NCBI RefSeq assembly: GCF_001557235.1
Contig: NZ_LSJI01000186.1
Span: 1-31,902 of the forward strand
Length of the DNA stretch: 31,902 bases
From: Phenylobacterium sp. CCH9-H3
GTDB taxonomy: Bacteria; Pseudomonadota; Alphaproteobacteria; Caulobacterales; Caulobacteraceae
Reading direction: 5' to 3'
The notes below the pieces were generated by a model that was not told the DNA's origin, did not search any database, and saw only the letters and a program-made list of their open reading frames with translations. Shown here piece after piece: positions 1 through 8,970 of this stretch (its first letter is position 1; each line of letters opens with the position of its first letter). The translations under genes and the position numbers were made by a program.

Positions 1-1
1 C

Positions 2-775
2 CTGTCCGCCCGTCCTGAGGCCGCCGCCGCCGCGGCGCCGCTGCGGCCCGCCAAGGCCGAGCGCGTCAAGAGCGCCGACGCCCCGTCCGCCGAGACGCCC
101 GACGAACTGAAGCCCTCGGAAGCGGCCGACAAGCCCGTCCACGCCAAGGCCGCCCAGGGCGCCGCCAAGGCCGCCGCGGCGAGCGCCGAAGCCGCCGAGA
201 CCAAGCCGCAGGACGCCGACACCAGCGCGGAGTCGCCCGACGCGACAGGGCAGGGCGAGACCCGCGCCGCGTCCCCCGCCTCCAGCTCCGCCGCCGCGCA
301 AGCCGGACACGTCGTCCGCGGGTCGCCCGAGACCGTCGCCAATCTGGCCGCCCAGATCGTCAAGAAGCTGGAGGGCAAGTCGACGCGTTTCGACGTCGAG
401 CTGGATCCGCACGGACTGGGCAAGGTCGACGTGCGCATCGAGATCGGCGCCCAGGGCCGGATCACCGCCGGCATGACCTTCGAGAACCCACAGGCCGCCG
501 CCGACGTGAAGGCTCGCGCCGCCGAGCTGCAGCGGGTCCTTGAGCAGGCCGGCTTCGACGTGTCGGGCGGCATCAGCTTCGACGTGGCCGGGGACCGCGG
601 CCATCCGCAGCAGCAGAATCAAGCCTGGCAGGACCAGGGCGACGCGGGCCGCGCCTTCCAGGGCCGGGCCTTCCGCGCGGCCCTGGAGACCGCGGGCGAT
701 GCGGCCGACGCCGCCAACCAGGGCGCTCTGCGCCTGCGCCGGGGCGTGAACTCCGGCCTCGACCTCAGGATCTGA
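2..775 (+). CDS. fliK: Flagellar hook-length control protein FliK, C-terminal part (5' end outside window)
   Basis: The reading frame is open from the left edge to the TGA at 773-775, so the N-terminus is missing. The first 110 or so codons are very rich in Ala, Pro, Lys and Glu, as expected for the low-complexity part of FliK. They lead into a conserved C-terminal block around 395-500 (FDVELDPHGLGKVDVRIEI), the signature of the Flg_hook domain that interacts with the export switch protein FlhB. In the family, FliK measures hook length and switches export from hook to filament substrates. flgD starts 4 bases after the stop, so the two are almost certainly co-transcribed. FliK proteins diverge strongly outside the C-terminal block, so the call rests on that block plus the flgD-flgE context. 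Confidence 0.85.
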   Translation: MSARPEAAAAAAPLRPAKAERVKSADAPSAETPDELKPSEAADKPVHAKAAQGAAKAAAASAEAAETKPQDADTSAESPDATGQGETRAASPASSSAAAQAGHVVRGSPETVANLAAQIVKKLEGKSTRFDVELDPHGLGKVDVRIEIGAQGRITAGMTFENPQAAADVKARAAELQRVLEQAGFDVSGGISFDVAGDRGHPQQQNQAWQDQGDAGRAFQGRAFRAALETAGDAADAANQGALRLRRGVNSGLDLRI

Positions 776-779
776 CGCC

Positions 780-1517
780 ATGGCCGTCGACGCCGTCACA
801 ACCACGACCGGAGCCAGCGCGACCGGACGTGCTCGCCTGGCCGAGAACTTCGACACCTTCCTGACCCTGCTCACCACCCAGCTGCAGAACCAGGATCCGC
901 TGTCGCCGATGGATTCCACCCAGTTCACCCAGCAGCTGGTGCAGATGACCGGGGTGGAGCAGCAGCTCCTGACCAACGACCTGCTCGAGAAGCTGGTCTC
1001 GAACACCGGCACGGGCGTCGCGACCGCGGTCAGCCTGATCGGCAAGGAAGTGCGCGCGGACTCCAACGCCGCCGCCCTGAAGGACGGCAAGGCCGAGTGG
1101 ACCTATACCCTGGGCCGGGACGCTTCGACCGTGCAGCTCGATATCCTGGACTCCAAGGGCCGGATCGTCCGCTCCATCGCCCCGACCGACAACAAGGCCG
1201 GCGAACACACCCTGACCTGGGACGGCAAGGGCCAGGGCGGCAGCGAACTGGCCGATGGGACCTACACCCTGAAGGTCACGGCCAAGGACAGCGAAGGCTC
1301 CGCCGTGACCTCGAACGTCTACGTCGACGGACTCGTCACGGGCGTCGAACAACAGGACGGCCTGACCTTCATCACCGTCAACGGCGTGCAGATCCCCTGG
1401 GATCAGCTCGTCAGCATCCGCCAGCCGGAAGAGCCCGAGGAGACCGCCACGGCGGCCACGGACACCGGTTCAACCGACAACCCGGACGACAAAACGTCGT
1501 CTCCAGCGGCGGCCTGA
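780..1517 (+). CDS. flgD: Flagellar hook assembly (capping) protein FlgD
   Basis: The 245-residue product has the FlgD N-terminal signature (FDTFLTLLTTQLQNQDPLSPMDSTQFTQQLVQ split over residues about 24-58), followed by a Tudor/FnIII-like C-terminal region (IRSIAPTDNKAGEHTLTWDG..ADGTYTL). FlgD caps the growing hook and is required for FlgE polymerisation. The ATG lies 4 bases after the fliK stop and the gene is followed by flgE after a 53-base gap, which is normal operon spacing. The C-terminal tail beyond residue about 218 is acidic and Thr/Asp-rich and looks like a dispensable extension. No promoter is visible inside the gap to flgE. Confidence 0.95.
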   Translation: MAVDAVTTTTGASATGRARLAENFDTFLTLLTTQLQNQDPLSPMDSTQFTQQLVQMTGVEQQLLTNDLLEKLVSNTGTGVATAVSLIGKEVRADSNAAALKDGKAEWTYTLGRDASTVQLDILDSKGRIVRSIAPTDNKAGEHTLTWDGKGQGGSELADGTYTLKVTAKDSEGSAVTSNVYVDGLVTGVEQQDGLTFITVNGVQIPWDQLVSIRQPEEPEETATAATDTGSTDNPDDKTSSPAAA

Positions 1518-1570
1518 CCGGCCGAACCCACGCAGCACGCGACCCCGCTTCAGGAGAACGGAACTAAGTC

Positions 1571-2821
1571 ATGTCCATCAATTCAGCCCTGCTCGCCGGC
1601 GTTTCCGGGTTGGTCACCAACTCGTCCGCCCTGGCCGCCATCTCGGACAACATCGCCAACGTCAACACCGTCGCCTACAAGCGCAACCAGGTGAACTTCG
1701 CCAACGTCGTCACCGCCCAGGCGGTGAAGGGCAAGTACTCCGCCGGCGGCGTCCAGGGCATCACCCGGCAGTTCGTGAGCACCCAGGGCCTGATCCAGGC
1801 CTCCGGTTCGACGACCGACCTCGCGATCTCCGGCGACGGCTTCTTCATCGTGACGAACAAGGGCGCCGGCCTGACCGCCGCGGATGCGCGCTCGTTCACC
1901 CGGCAGGGCTCGTTCAGCGTCGACGCCGACGGCTATCTGAAGAACGACTCCGGCCTCTACCTGCAAGGCTGGCCGGTCCAGGCCGACGGCTCCTTCGTCA
2001 CGCCGCCGTCCGACCTGACGGCCCTGAACTCGATCAACGTCAAGAACCTGGGCGCCGCGGTCTCGCCGACCGCCAACGTCGCCATCAGCGCCAACATCGA
2101 CAAGGTGAGCGCCACCGCGCCCGACCCGGTCGACATCAACATCGTGGATGCGGCCGGCGGCCGTCACACCCTGCGCCTGACCTTCGCTCAGACCTCGGTG
2201 AACAACTGGAACATGACCGCGGCGATCTATCCGACCGCGGCCGACGGCCCGATCACGCCGGCCAGCCCGATCCCCGTCGTCTTCAACACCGACGGCTCGA
2301 TCAACACCGTGGGCGGCGTCGCGCCGGATGCGTTCTCCCTTAACGTCGGCTGGGCCGCCGCGCTGGGCCTGCCCGCCCAGGACATCGCGCTGAACCTGGG
2401 AAAGCTCACGCAGTACGACGAGCCGAGCTCGGTGGGCTCCATCAGCCAGGACGGCGCCGGGGCCGGCAATGTGGTCGCCATCGAAGTGGACGAGGACGGC
2501 ATCGTCTCGGCGATCTACGACAATGAACAGGTGCGCAAGGTCGCCAAGGTCGGCATCGGGACCTTCCCCAATCCGGATGGCCTGGCCCAGGTGAGCGGCA
2601 ACGCCTACCGGCCCACCACTGCCGCAGGGGAAATGGTGATCAAGCAGGCGGGCGTCGGTGGCGCCGGTCTGATCTCGCCGTCCAGCCTGGAGGCGTCGAC
2701 TGTCGACTTGTCGGCAGAGTTCACCGGCCTGATCCAAACCCAGAAAGCGTACTCCGCTTCGTCGAAGATCATCACGACGGCGGACCAGATGCTCGAAGAA
2801 CTTATCAACATCAAGCGCTAA
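1571..2821 (+). CDS. flgE: Flagellar hook protein FlgE
   Basis: The 416-residue product is the structural subunit of the flagellar hook. The N-terminus carries the axial-protein rod motif (ALLAGVSGLVTNSSALAAIS, then DNIANVNTVAYKR), and the C-terminus has the matching helix (VDLSAEFTGLIQTQKAYSAS, ending in MLEELINIK); these pack together in the hook core. The middle holds the FlgE D1/D2 surface domains. It is shorter than I recall for the Caulobacter crescentus hook protein, so the exposed domains probably differ. An AGGAG sequence at about 1552-1557 is somewhat far from the ATG. No intrinsic terminator follows; transcription may run on towards sciP. Confidence 0.93.
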   Translation: MSINSALLAGVSGLVTNSSALAAISDNIANVNTVAYKRNQVNFANVVTAQAVKGKYSAGGVQGITRQFVSTQGLIQASGSTTDLAISGDGFFIVTNKGAGLTAADARSFTRQGSFSVDADGYLKNDSGLYLQGWPVQADGSFVTPPSDLTALNSINVKNLGAAVSPTANVAISANIDKVSATAPDPVDINIVDAAGGRHTLRLTFAQTSVNNWNMTAAIYPTAADGPITPASPIPVVFNTDGSINTVGGVAPDAFSLNVGWAAALGLPAQDIALNLGKLTQYDEPSSVGSISQDGAGAGNVVAIEVDEDGIVSAIYDNEQVRKVAKVGIGTFPNPDGLAQVSGNAYRPTTAAGEMVIKQAGVGGAGLISPSSLEASTVDLSAEFTGLIQTQKAYSASSKIITTADQMLEELINIKR

Positions 2822-2989
2822 TACTGACCGTTAACCGAGTGAGAAACTTCTACCTGAACTCAACTGTATTAAATTGGTACACGGGGGAGCCCATGGTTAG
2901 GTGTTTCTTTACTAAGGCGATTCAGCGGCTGTTAGGGGCCGCTGGATATGCTTCCCGTCGAACAGTGATGGTGAGGCGCTAGAAAGCCC
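2822..2989 (+). promoter_or_regulatory. Putative cell-cycle regulatory region upstream of sciP
   Basis: This 168-base stretch is clearly more AT-rich than its flanks. It contains a CtrA-like half-site TTAACC at 2831 (second half-site poor: AGAA after a 7-base spacer), a second loose TTAG-N7-TTTA pair at 2897-2911, and one GANTC (GATTC) at 2919-2923, the recognition sequence of the CcrM methylase. In Caulobacter, sciP expression is known to depend on CtrA, so a site here is expected. The matches are imperfect and I cannot fix the -35/-10. A 29-codon ORF at 2893-2982 also lies in this leader. Confidence 0.4.
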
Positions 2990-3277
2990 ATGCTTCAACA
3001 ACAACAGACGCGCACGAACAGCCGTGGCGAGGCCTATGTGATCGGGCCGACGGGCGCGCCCCTGACCAAGAACGACCTGCCGCCCCCGAACACGGGCCGG
3101 TGGGTCATCCGCCGCAAGGCCGAGGTGGTCGCCGCCGTCCGCGGCGGGCTGATCACCCTCGAGGAGGCCCTGGAGCGCTACTCCCTGACCAACGACGAGT
3201 TCCTGTCCTGGCAGCGCTCGATCGAACGTCACGGCATGGCCGGCCTGCGCACCACGCGGCTGCAGCAGTACCGCTAA
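2990..3277 (+). CDS. sciP: CtrA inhibitor SciP (DUF1153)
   Basis: The product is 95 residues, the usual size for DUF1153 proteins. The core (RWVIRRKAEVVAAVRGGLIT, then LEEALERYSLTNDEFLSWQ) is the conserved helical domain of SciP. In Caulobacter SciP accumulates in G1, binds CtrA and blocks recruitment of RNA polymerase at CtrA-activated promoters, including flagellar and division genes. Position directly after flgE matches my recollection of the Caulobacter order and supports the identification. The start at 2990 is the only ATG giving the conserved N-terminus; the Shine-Dalgarno match (GAAAG) is weak. The gene is followed by a strong hairpin terminator. Confidence 0.92.
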   Translation: MLQQQQTRTNSRGEAYVIGPTGAPLTKNDLPPPNTGRWVIRRKAEVVAAVRGGLITLEEALERYSLTNDEFLSWQRSIERHGMAGLRTTRLQQYR

Positions 3278-3301
3278 CCACCCGTCCATAGGGTTGGCTC
3301 G

Positions 3302-3338
3302 AAAGCCGGCCGCGCCATCCCCGGCGCGGCCGGCTTTT
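3302..3338. terminator. Bidirectional intrinsic terminator between sciP and the RusA-like gene
   Basis: Perfect 15-base inverted repeat (3302-3316 and 3323-3337) with a 6-base loop. The arms begin with AAA and end with TTT, giving U-rich ends in both directions. It lies between two convergent genes and would stop both transcripts. Confidence 0.88.
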
Positions 3339-3345
3339 CGGTCTT

Positions 3346-3702
3346 TCAGGGCAGCTTGCGCACGAGGATCGTGATCCGCTCGCGCTCGCCCGGCCTCCGC
3401 TCCACCAGCAGCCGCGCCACCTGGGCGTCGTCGTGGAACGCGTAGCCCTTGATCGCGTCCAGCAGCGCCTTCGCAAGGTTATCGAGGTCCAGCCACGGCG
3501 GCTCGCCGACGTACTCCATCGCGATCTCCACCGCGTACTCGCCCCAGGCCGGCCGCGAGCCGCGCCAGGCCTTGCGGAAGAACTCATAGATCAGCGGCTT
3601 GTAGTACTTCGCCTGGGTCGTGAGACCGTCGACGCTCACTTCCAGCACCCCGTCGCCCTCGCGGGCGCGCACCTTGCCGTGCTGGGTCCAGGTCTCGCTC
3701 AT
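3346..3702 (-). CDS. RusA-family crossover junction endodeoxyribonuclease
   Basis: The 118-residue product has the RusA core DLDNLAKALLDAIKGYAFHD followed by D and an Arg-rich end. The spaced Asp residues (DLDN, LLDAI, HDD) correspond to the metal-binding acidic residues of the Holliday-junction resolvase RusA. RusA homodimers resolve four-way junctions; homologues are often phage-derived. Here the gene stands alone between sciP and fumC, with no integrase, capsid or lysis gene nearby, so it is either domesticated or a resident housekeeping version. ATG at 3702 is preceded by GAGG at suitable distance. The activity is inferred from the motif only. Confidence 0.78.
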   Translation of the reverse strand: MSETWTQHGKVRAREGDGVLEVSVDGLTTQAKYYKPLIYEFFRKAWRGSRPAWGEYAVEIAMEYVGEPPWLDLDNLAKALLDAIKGYAFHDDAQVARLLVERRPGERERITILVRKLP

Positions 3703-3784
3703 CCCGCCCTCATAGCCGCGGGCGGCCTTGCAGTCTCGCGCCGTGGCGGTAAACCCTCACCCGCCAACAGCCTGGGGATTTCCG

Positions 3785-5176
<1,392 letters not shown>

Positions 5177-5177
5177 A

Positions 5178-6110
5178 CTACTCCGCCGCGTAGACCACCG
5201 GGTGCGCGTGGGCCCAGAGGTGGGCGCGGTAGGCCTCGAAGCACTGCTCGCCGCAGATCAGGCGCATCATGGCGCCCTCGGCCAGGTGGCGGGTGCAGGC
5301 CGGGTCGGCTTCGACGAGCGGGACCAGCGCCTCGGCGTTCCAGGCGCGGGAGTGCTCGATGTCGAGCTGGGCGTGCAGGGCGAAGTACTTCCGCTGCTCG
5401 GGCGCGACGCCCAGACGCTTTAGCCCTTCGTCCACGCAGGCGACGCGGGTCGGTGCGGTCAGTTCCACCACGCCGAGAGCGCCGATCGATTGGTAGACGT
5501 ATCGTCGGGTGGTGGCGAAGGCGGTCATGGTGTTGGCCAGGGCCAGCGACTGCCAGAGCGTGCCCTCGATGCTGGGTGTCAGCCCGAGGCCCTGGACTGT
5601 CCGCTCCAGCATGGGACCGTGCATGCCGGCTTCCTTGCCGCGGCCCATCTCGTCCCAATAGTTGCGGGCGAGCTCCAGCTTCGGGCGGGCGGGCAGCTTC
5701 ACCTGGGTCATGGCGACCAGATCGTCGAAGCCGGCCTCGCCGGCCGCCTCCTGCGTCAGGAACCACTTGATCTGCTCCAGGCTGGCCTCGGTCTCCAGCC
5801 AGGCGAACAGGGGATCGTACTGGCCCGGGCCTGACAGCTTGAGGTCCTCGAACCAGGCGATGAATCCCTCGGGATCGCTCGGGACCGCCGCCACGAGCGG
5901 GGCGATCTCGGCGCGAAACGCCTCGATGAACCCGCCTTCCAGGCGCATCATCCGAACGTCGTTGTTCAACGTGATCGACCAGTCGGCGTCCGGCGTCTGG
6001 ACGGCCAGCCGGCGCCGGTTCCACTGAGCCAGCCCCTGGTGAAGCGTTTCGGCGTCCGGAAACTCGGGTGAGAAAACGCCCACGCGGGCGAGACGGTCGG
6101 CAGCAAGCAT
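5178..6110 (-). CDS. Heme-oxygenase-like iron-containing redox enzyme (Haem_oxygenas_2 type)
   Basis: The 310-residue product belongs to the TenA/PqqC-like helical fold group often labelled 'iron-containing redox enzyme'. The motif YWDEMGRGKEAGMHGPML (E154, H164), a mid-protein Glu (E216 in GVVELT) and HAQLDIEH (H246, D250, H253) fit the carboxylate/histidine ligand pattern of heme-oxygenase-like diiron enzymes such as CADD and UndA. Substrate is unknown. ATG at 6110 is preceded by GAGGGAG at good spacing; the much longer open frame upstream lies over the polyprenyl synthase gene and is not credible. It sits 65 bases downstream of that synthase on the same strand, so co-expression is likely and an isoprenoid or quinone substrate is conceivable, but that is inference. 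Confidence 0.75.
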   Translation of the reverse strand: MLAADRLARVGVFSPEFPDAETLHQGLAQWNRRRLAVQTPDADWSITLNNDVRMMRLEGGFIEAFRAEIAPLVAAVPSDPEGFIAWFEDLKLSGPGQYDPLFAWLETEASLEQIKWFLTQEAAGEAGFDDLVAMTQVKLPARPKLELARNYWDEMGRGKEAGMHGPMLERTVQGLGLTPSIEGTLWQSLALANTMTAFATTRRYVYQSIGALGVVELTAPTRVACVDEGLKRLGVAPEQRKYFALHAQLDIEHSRAWNAEALVPLVEADPACTRHLAEGAMMRLICGEQCFEAYRAHLWAHAHPVVYAAE

Positions 6111-6175
6111 GCGGATACTCCCTCGGACGCGAAGGAGCGCGCGAAATGCGTTGGAGTTCCTGAGGCTTAGCTTTG

Positions 6176-7180
6176 TTAAGCCCGCCGCATCACGGCGAAG
6201 TCGGCCAGATCCTGCAGCGCCGGCCGCCACGAATTGGAGCCATAGTCGGCGATGGCGGCCTTGGCGGTCTCCGCGTAGCGCCCCGCCAGCGCCAGGGTCT
6301 CCTCGAGAGCCCCGGTCTCGCGCATGAGCTCGCGCGCATGGTCCAGGTCGCCCTCTTCCTGCTCGCGCCGGTCCACCGTGCGGATCCAGAACTCGCGCTC
6401 GGCGGCGGCCGTTCGCTGCATGGCCAGCAGCAGCGGCAGGGTCACCTTGCCCTCTCGGAAGTCGTCGCCCGGGTTTTTCCCCAAGGTCTCGGCCTCGCCC
6501 GAGTAGTCGAGCGCGTCGTCGATCAGCTGGAACGCGAGGCCCAGATCCTGGCCGAACTTGCGCAGGGCGCGGCACCGTTCCGCCGAAGCGCCCGCCGAGA
6601 TCGCGCCGGCCTCGGCGGCGGCGGCGAACAGCTCGGCGGTCTTGGCCTTGATGATCTCGATATAGACGTCCTGGCTGAGATCGAGGTCGTGGCTGCGGGT
6701 GAGTTGCAGGACCTCGCCCTCGGAGATGACGCGGCTGGCCCGGGCCAGAACCTCCAGCGCCGGCATGGAGCCCGCGCCCACCATCAGCTCGAACGAACGG
6801 GCGAACAGGAAGTCGCCAACCAGGACGCTGGCGGGGGCGCCCCAAATCAGGTGCGCCGCCACGCGTCCTCGGCGCAGCTGCGAGGAATCGACCACGTCGT
6901 CGTGCAGCAGGGTGGCGGTGTGGATGAACTCCACCGCGGCCGCCAGCTTCAGGCAGGCGTCGTCCCGCGCGCCACACAGGCGGGCGGCGGCGATGGTCAG
7001 GAGGGGCCGCAGGCGCTTGGCCGAGCCGGCGATCAGGTGGTCGGCCAGGGCCGGGATCACCGGCACGGGGCTGTCCATGTGCTCGCGGATCAGAGCGTCC
7101 ACCGCGCGCATGTCGGGGCCGGCCAGCTTCAGGAGCAGGTCCAGCGAGGGGGGAGCGGCGATAGCCTGGGCGGCTTCCAA
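6176..7180 (-). CDS. ispB: Long-chain polyprenyl diphosphate synthase
   Basis: The 334-residue product has both aspartate-rich motifs of trans-prenyltransferases: DDVVD at 94-98 and DDALD at 221-225, with GKNPGDDFREGK following. The residue five positions before the first motif is Ala89, a small side chain that in this family leaves room for long products. It probably makes the C40-C50 tail of ubiquinone from farnesyl diphosphate and isopentenyl diphosphate. Which chain length cannot be read from the sequence. The best start is the TTG at 7180, which gives the usual N-terminal helix; AGGA lies about 11 bases upstream. The gene is divergent from trmN6. Confidence 0.9.
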   Translation of the reverse strand: MEAAQAIAAPPSLDLLLKLAGPDMRAVDALIREHMDSPVPVIPALADHLIAGSAKRLRPLLTIAAARLCGARDDACLKLAAAVEFIHTATLLHDDVVDSSQLRRGRVAAHLIWGAPASVLVGDFLFARSFELMVGAGSMPALEVLARASRVISEGEVLQLTRSHDLDLSQDVYIEIIKAKTAELFAAAAEAGAISAGASAERCRALRKFGQDLGLAFQLIDDALDYSGEAETLGKNPGDDFREGKVTLPLLLAMQRTAAAEREFWIRTVDRREQEEGDLDHARELMRETGALEETLALAGRYAETAKAAIADYGSNSWRPALQDLADFAVMRRA

Positions 7181-7316
7181 GAGAGAACTATTCCTATATC
7201 AAGGCGCCCGGCCCCCGACCGGTCGCCATTCGCCGGGACAATGGTGACGCGACAGGGCACGGTCAAGCGACCAGAGCCGAACGCGTTCGGTCCCTTCTAC
7301 ACCAAGGTCCCGCCCT
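7181..7316. promoter_or_regulatory. Divergent intergenic region with a 14-base palindrome
   Basis: This 136-base region separates ispB (minus) from trmN6 (plus) and must contain both promoters. A perfect palindrome of 14 bases, CCGAACGCGTTCGG, lies at 7277-7290, about 27 bases before the trmN6 ATG. On the minus strand, GATATAGG just upstream of the ispB start could be a -10 element. I cannot assign -35 boxes with confidence. Confidence 0.4.
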
Positions 7317-8060
7317 ATGGATGCAATCACTGAAGACGGGCTGCTGAACGGGCGCATCCGCCTGCGTCAGGCCGCGCGGGGCTACCGCGCCGGACTGGAC
7401 GCGGCGTTGCTGGCGGCCGCCTGCGACGCGGCCCCGGGACAGCGGGTGATCGAGGCCGGCTGCGGCGCCGGGGGCGCCCTTCTGGCGGCCGCGGCCCGGC
7501 GGCCGGGCGCCAGCTTCACCGGCGTCGAGCGGGATCCACGCGCCGCCGCCCTGGCGCGGGAGAACGTCACGCTCAACGGGCTGGGCGAGCGGGTCACGAT
7601 CGTCGAGGGCGATGTCGCGCTGCGCTTCGCAGGGCTTGGCCTTCCCGCCTTCGATGCGGCCATGGCCAATCCGCCGTTCTTCGACGACCCCGGAGCGCTG
7701 CGCAGCCCGGCGCCCGAGCGGCGAGGGGCCTGGATGGCCGACGACGGCCTGGAGGCCTGGATCGGCTTCCTGTCCAAGGCGGTGCGCGAGGGCGGCGCCA
7801 TCACGCTCATCCACCGCGCCGACCGCCTGGGCGACATCCTGGCGCTGCTGGCGCCCAAGGCCGGCTCGGTCCAGATCCGGCCCATCCACCCCTTCGTCGA
7901 CGACCCGGCCAAGCGGGTGCTGGTGCGGGCCATAAAGACGGGCAAGGCGCCGCTGCAGCTGCTGCCGCCGCTGGTGCTGCACGACCGCGACGGCGGCAAG
8001 CACCGCCCGGACGTCGAGGCCATCCTGAGGGGCGAGGCGGATCTGGGCTGGCGCGACTAA
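7317..8060 (+). CDS. trmN6: tRNA1(Val) adenine-37 N6-methyltransferase family protein
   Basis: The 247-residue product is a class I SAM-dependent methyltransferase. Motif I (EAGCGAGG) is at 46-53, an acidic Glu (GVERD) at about 71, and the catalytic NPPFF at 118-122, typical of enzymes that methylate exocyclic amino groups. The N-terminal NGRIRLRQAARGYRAGLDAALL matches the YfiC/TrmN6 family, which modifies A37 of tRNA1(Val). Family members next to polyprenyl synthase genes are common in alphaproteobacteria. ATG at 7317 has AAGG about 10 bases upstream. Exact tRNA substrate is inferred from family only. Confidence 0.85.
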   Translation: MDAITEDGLLNGRIRLRQAARGYRAGLDAALLAAACDAAPGQRVIEAGCGAGGALLAAAARRPGASFTGVERDPRAAALARENVTLNGLGERVTIVEGDVALRFAGLGLPAFDAAMANPPFFDDPGALRSPAPERRGAWMADDGLEAWIGFLSKAVREGGAITLIHRADRLGDILALLAPKAGSVQIRPIHPFVDDPAKRVLVRAIKTGKAPLQLLPPLVLHDRDGGKHRPDVEAILRGEADLGWRD

Positions 8061-8067
8061 GCGTGGG

Positions 8068-8436
8068 CTAACAGCTCGTGGCGTCGAGCCGTGCGGTGTC
8101 CGCCAGCATCCGGTCCACGAGGTCCTGGTCGATCTGCTCGGGCTTGCGAAAGCGGATGCAGCTTTTGCCGGCGTCGAGGCCGCTCAGCGCCTCGGCGTGC
8201 AGGGCATGCACCCGGGGGCTGACATACAGCGAGATGTACTGCTTCTGGCTGTTGAAGGCGAAGATCGGAGCCGTCTCTCCCGGCCGCACATAGGCCGGCA
8301 TGCCGTAGCTCATCCGCTCGGCGCCCGCGCCAAGGCGGCGGATCGCGCTGGCGCGGATGGCCTCGAGGGCCGGTCGCCGCCCAGGGTCCAGGTCTGCGAA
8401 CCAGTCGTCGACGGTCGCGGCCTTGGACTGGACCAT
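8068..8436 (-). CDS. DUF1801 (YdhG-like) protein
   Basis: The 122-residue product shows the DUF1801 pattern: YGMPAYVRPG, FNSQKQYISLYV and GKSCIRFRKPEQID. Proteins of this fold are small cytoplasmic domains; some are described as iron-chaperone-like, but the function here is unknown. It starts two bases after the stop of the upstream GNAT gene, so the pair is co-transcribed. It converges with trmN6 with 7 bases between the stops and no visible terminator. Confidence 0.8.
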   Translation of the reverse strand: MVQSKAATVDDWFADLDPGRRPALEAIRASAIRRLGAGAERMSYGMPAYVRPGETAPIFAFNSQKQYISLYVSPRVHALHAEALSGLDAGKSCIRFRKPEQIDQDLVDRMLADTARLDATSC

Positions 8437-8438
8437 GA

Positions 8439-8744
8439 TCAGATCCCCAGCGCTTCCCGACAGCTTGGATCGACGATGTCGTGCTGCTCGGGGTGTTTCT
8501 TCACCCAGGCCGACATGAAGGGACAGGTGGGCACGACCTTCAAGCCCGCTTCGCGCGCATAGCCAAAGGCCGCTCGGGCCAGGGCGCTGGCCACGCCCTT
8601 TCCCTCGAACTCCGCCGGCACGACGGTGTGCGGCAGGACGATCTGTCCCGGCTTCAGGCGATATTCGGCAAAGGCCGTGTGACCGTCCAGCTTCACCTCG
8701 AAGCGGCTGGTTTCGGTGTTGTTGACGACATCGACCTCGGCCAT
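8439..8744 (-). CDS. Small GNAT-type N-acetyltransferase (YidJ/NATD1-like)
   Basis: The 101-residue product is a one-domain acetyltransferase: FEVKLDGHTAFAEYRL, TVVPAEFEGKGVASALA (acetyl-CoA pyrophosphate-binding loop) and CPFMSAWVKKHPE, all typical of the short Acetyltransf_CG family. Two ATGs are possible, at 8750 and 8744. AGGAG lies 7 bases before the second and only one base before the first, so 8744 is preferred. Substrate is unknown. Forms a two-gene operon with the DUF1801 gene. Confidence 0.85.
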   Translation of the reverse strand: MAEVDVVNNTETSRFEVKLDGHTAFAEYRLKPGQIVLPHTVVPAEFEGKGVASALARAAFGYAREAGLKVVPTCPFMSAWVKKHPEQHDIVDPSCREALGI

Positions 8745-8840
8745 GGGCATGCTCCTCGCGCTCGCCTCTTCTTGACGCGGCGCGAGGCCGCCGCCAAGGT
8801 CCGGCGCATCGGCGAGGCCACCAGCAGAGGAGAGGATCAC

Positions 8841-8897
8841 ATGTCGCCCATTGCCCGCGCAGCCCTCCGCTGCGTCGTCCCGCTGGCGGCTGCCTGA
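8841..8897 (+). CDS. Possible 18-codon leader ORF upstream of rsgA
   Basis: An ATG at 8841 follows a strong purine-rich ribosome-binding sequence (AGAGGAGAGG) and opens a frame of 18 codons ending in TGA at 8895. The peptide is hydrophobic (MSPIARAALRCVVPLAAA) and ends 73 bases before the rsgA start. It could be a regulatory uORF, a remnant of a longer gene, or chance. Only the ribosome-binding site makes it worth listing. Confidence 0.3.
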   Translation: MSPIARAALRCVVPLAAA

Positions 8898-8970
8898 CAG
8901 CCCACCCTTCCCCGACGGGGATGATCCGCGGTCGACGCCTGTTTGGCTCTCGACATCAAGGACACCTCCG

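Noticed and set aside
1583..2737. 384-codon minus-strand frame opposite flgE
   Set aside because: Shadow of flgE with low-complexity Asp/Val/Gly/Arg composition.
6111..6977. N-terminal extension of the frame containing the heme-oxygenase-like gene
   Set aside because: It overlaps ispB in another frame on the same strand, and a good ribosome-binding site precedes ATG 6110.
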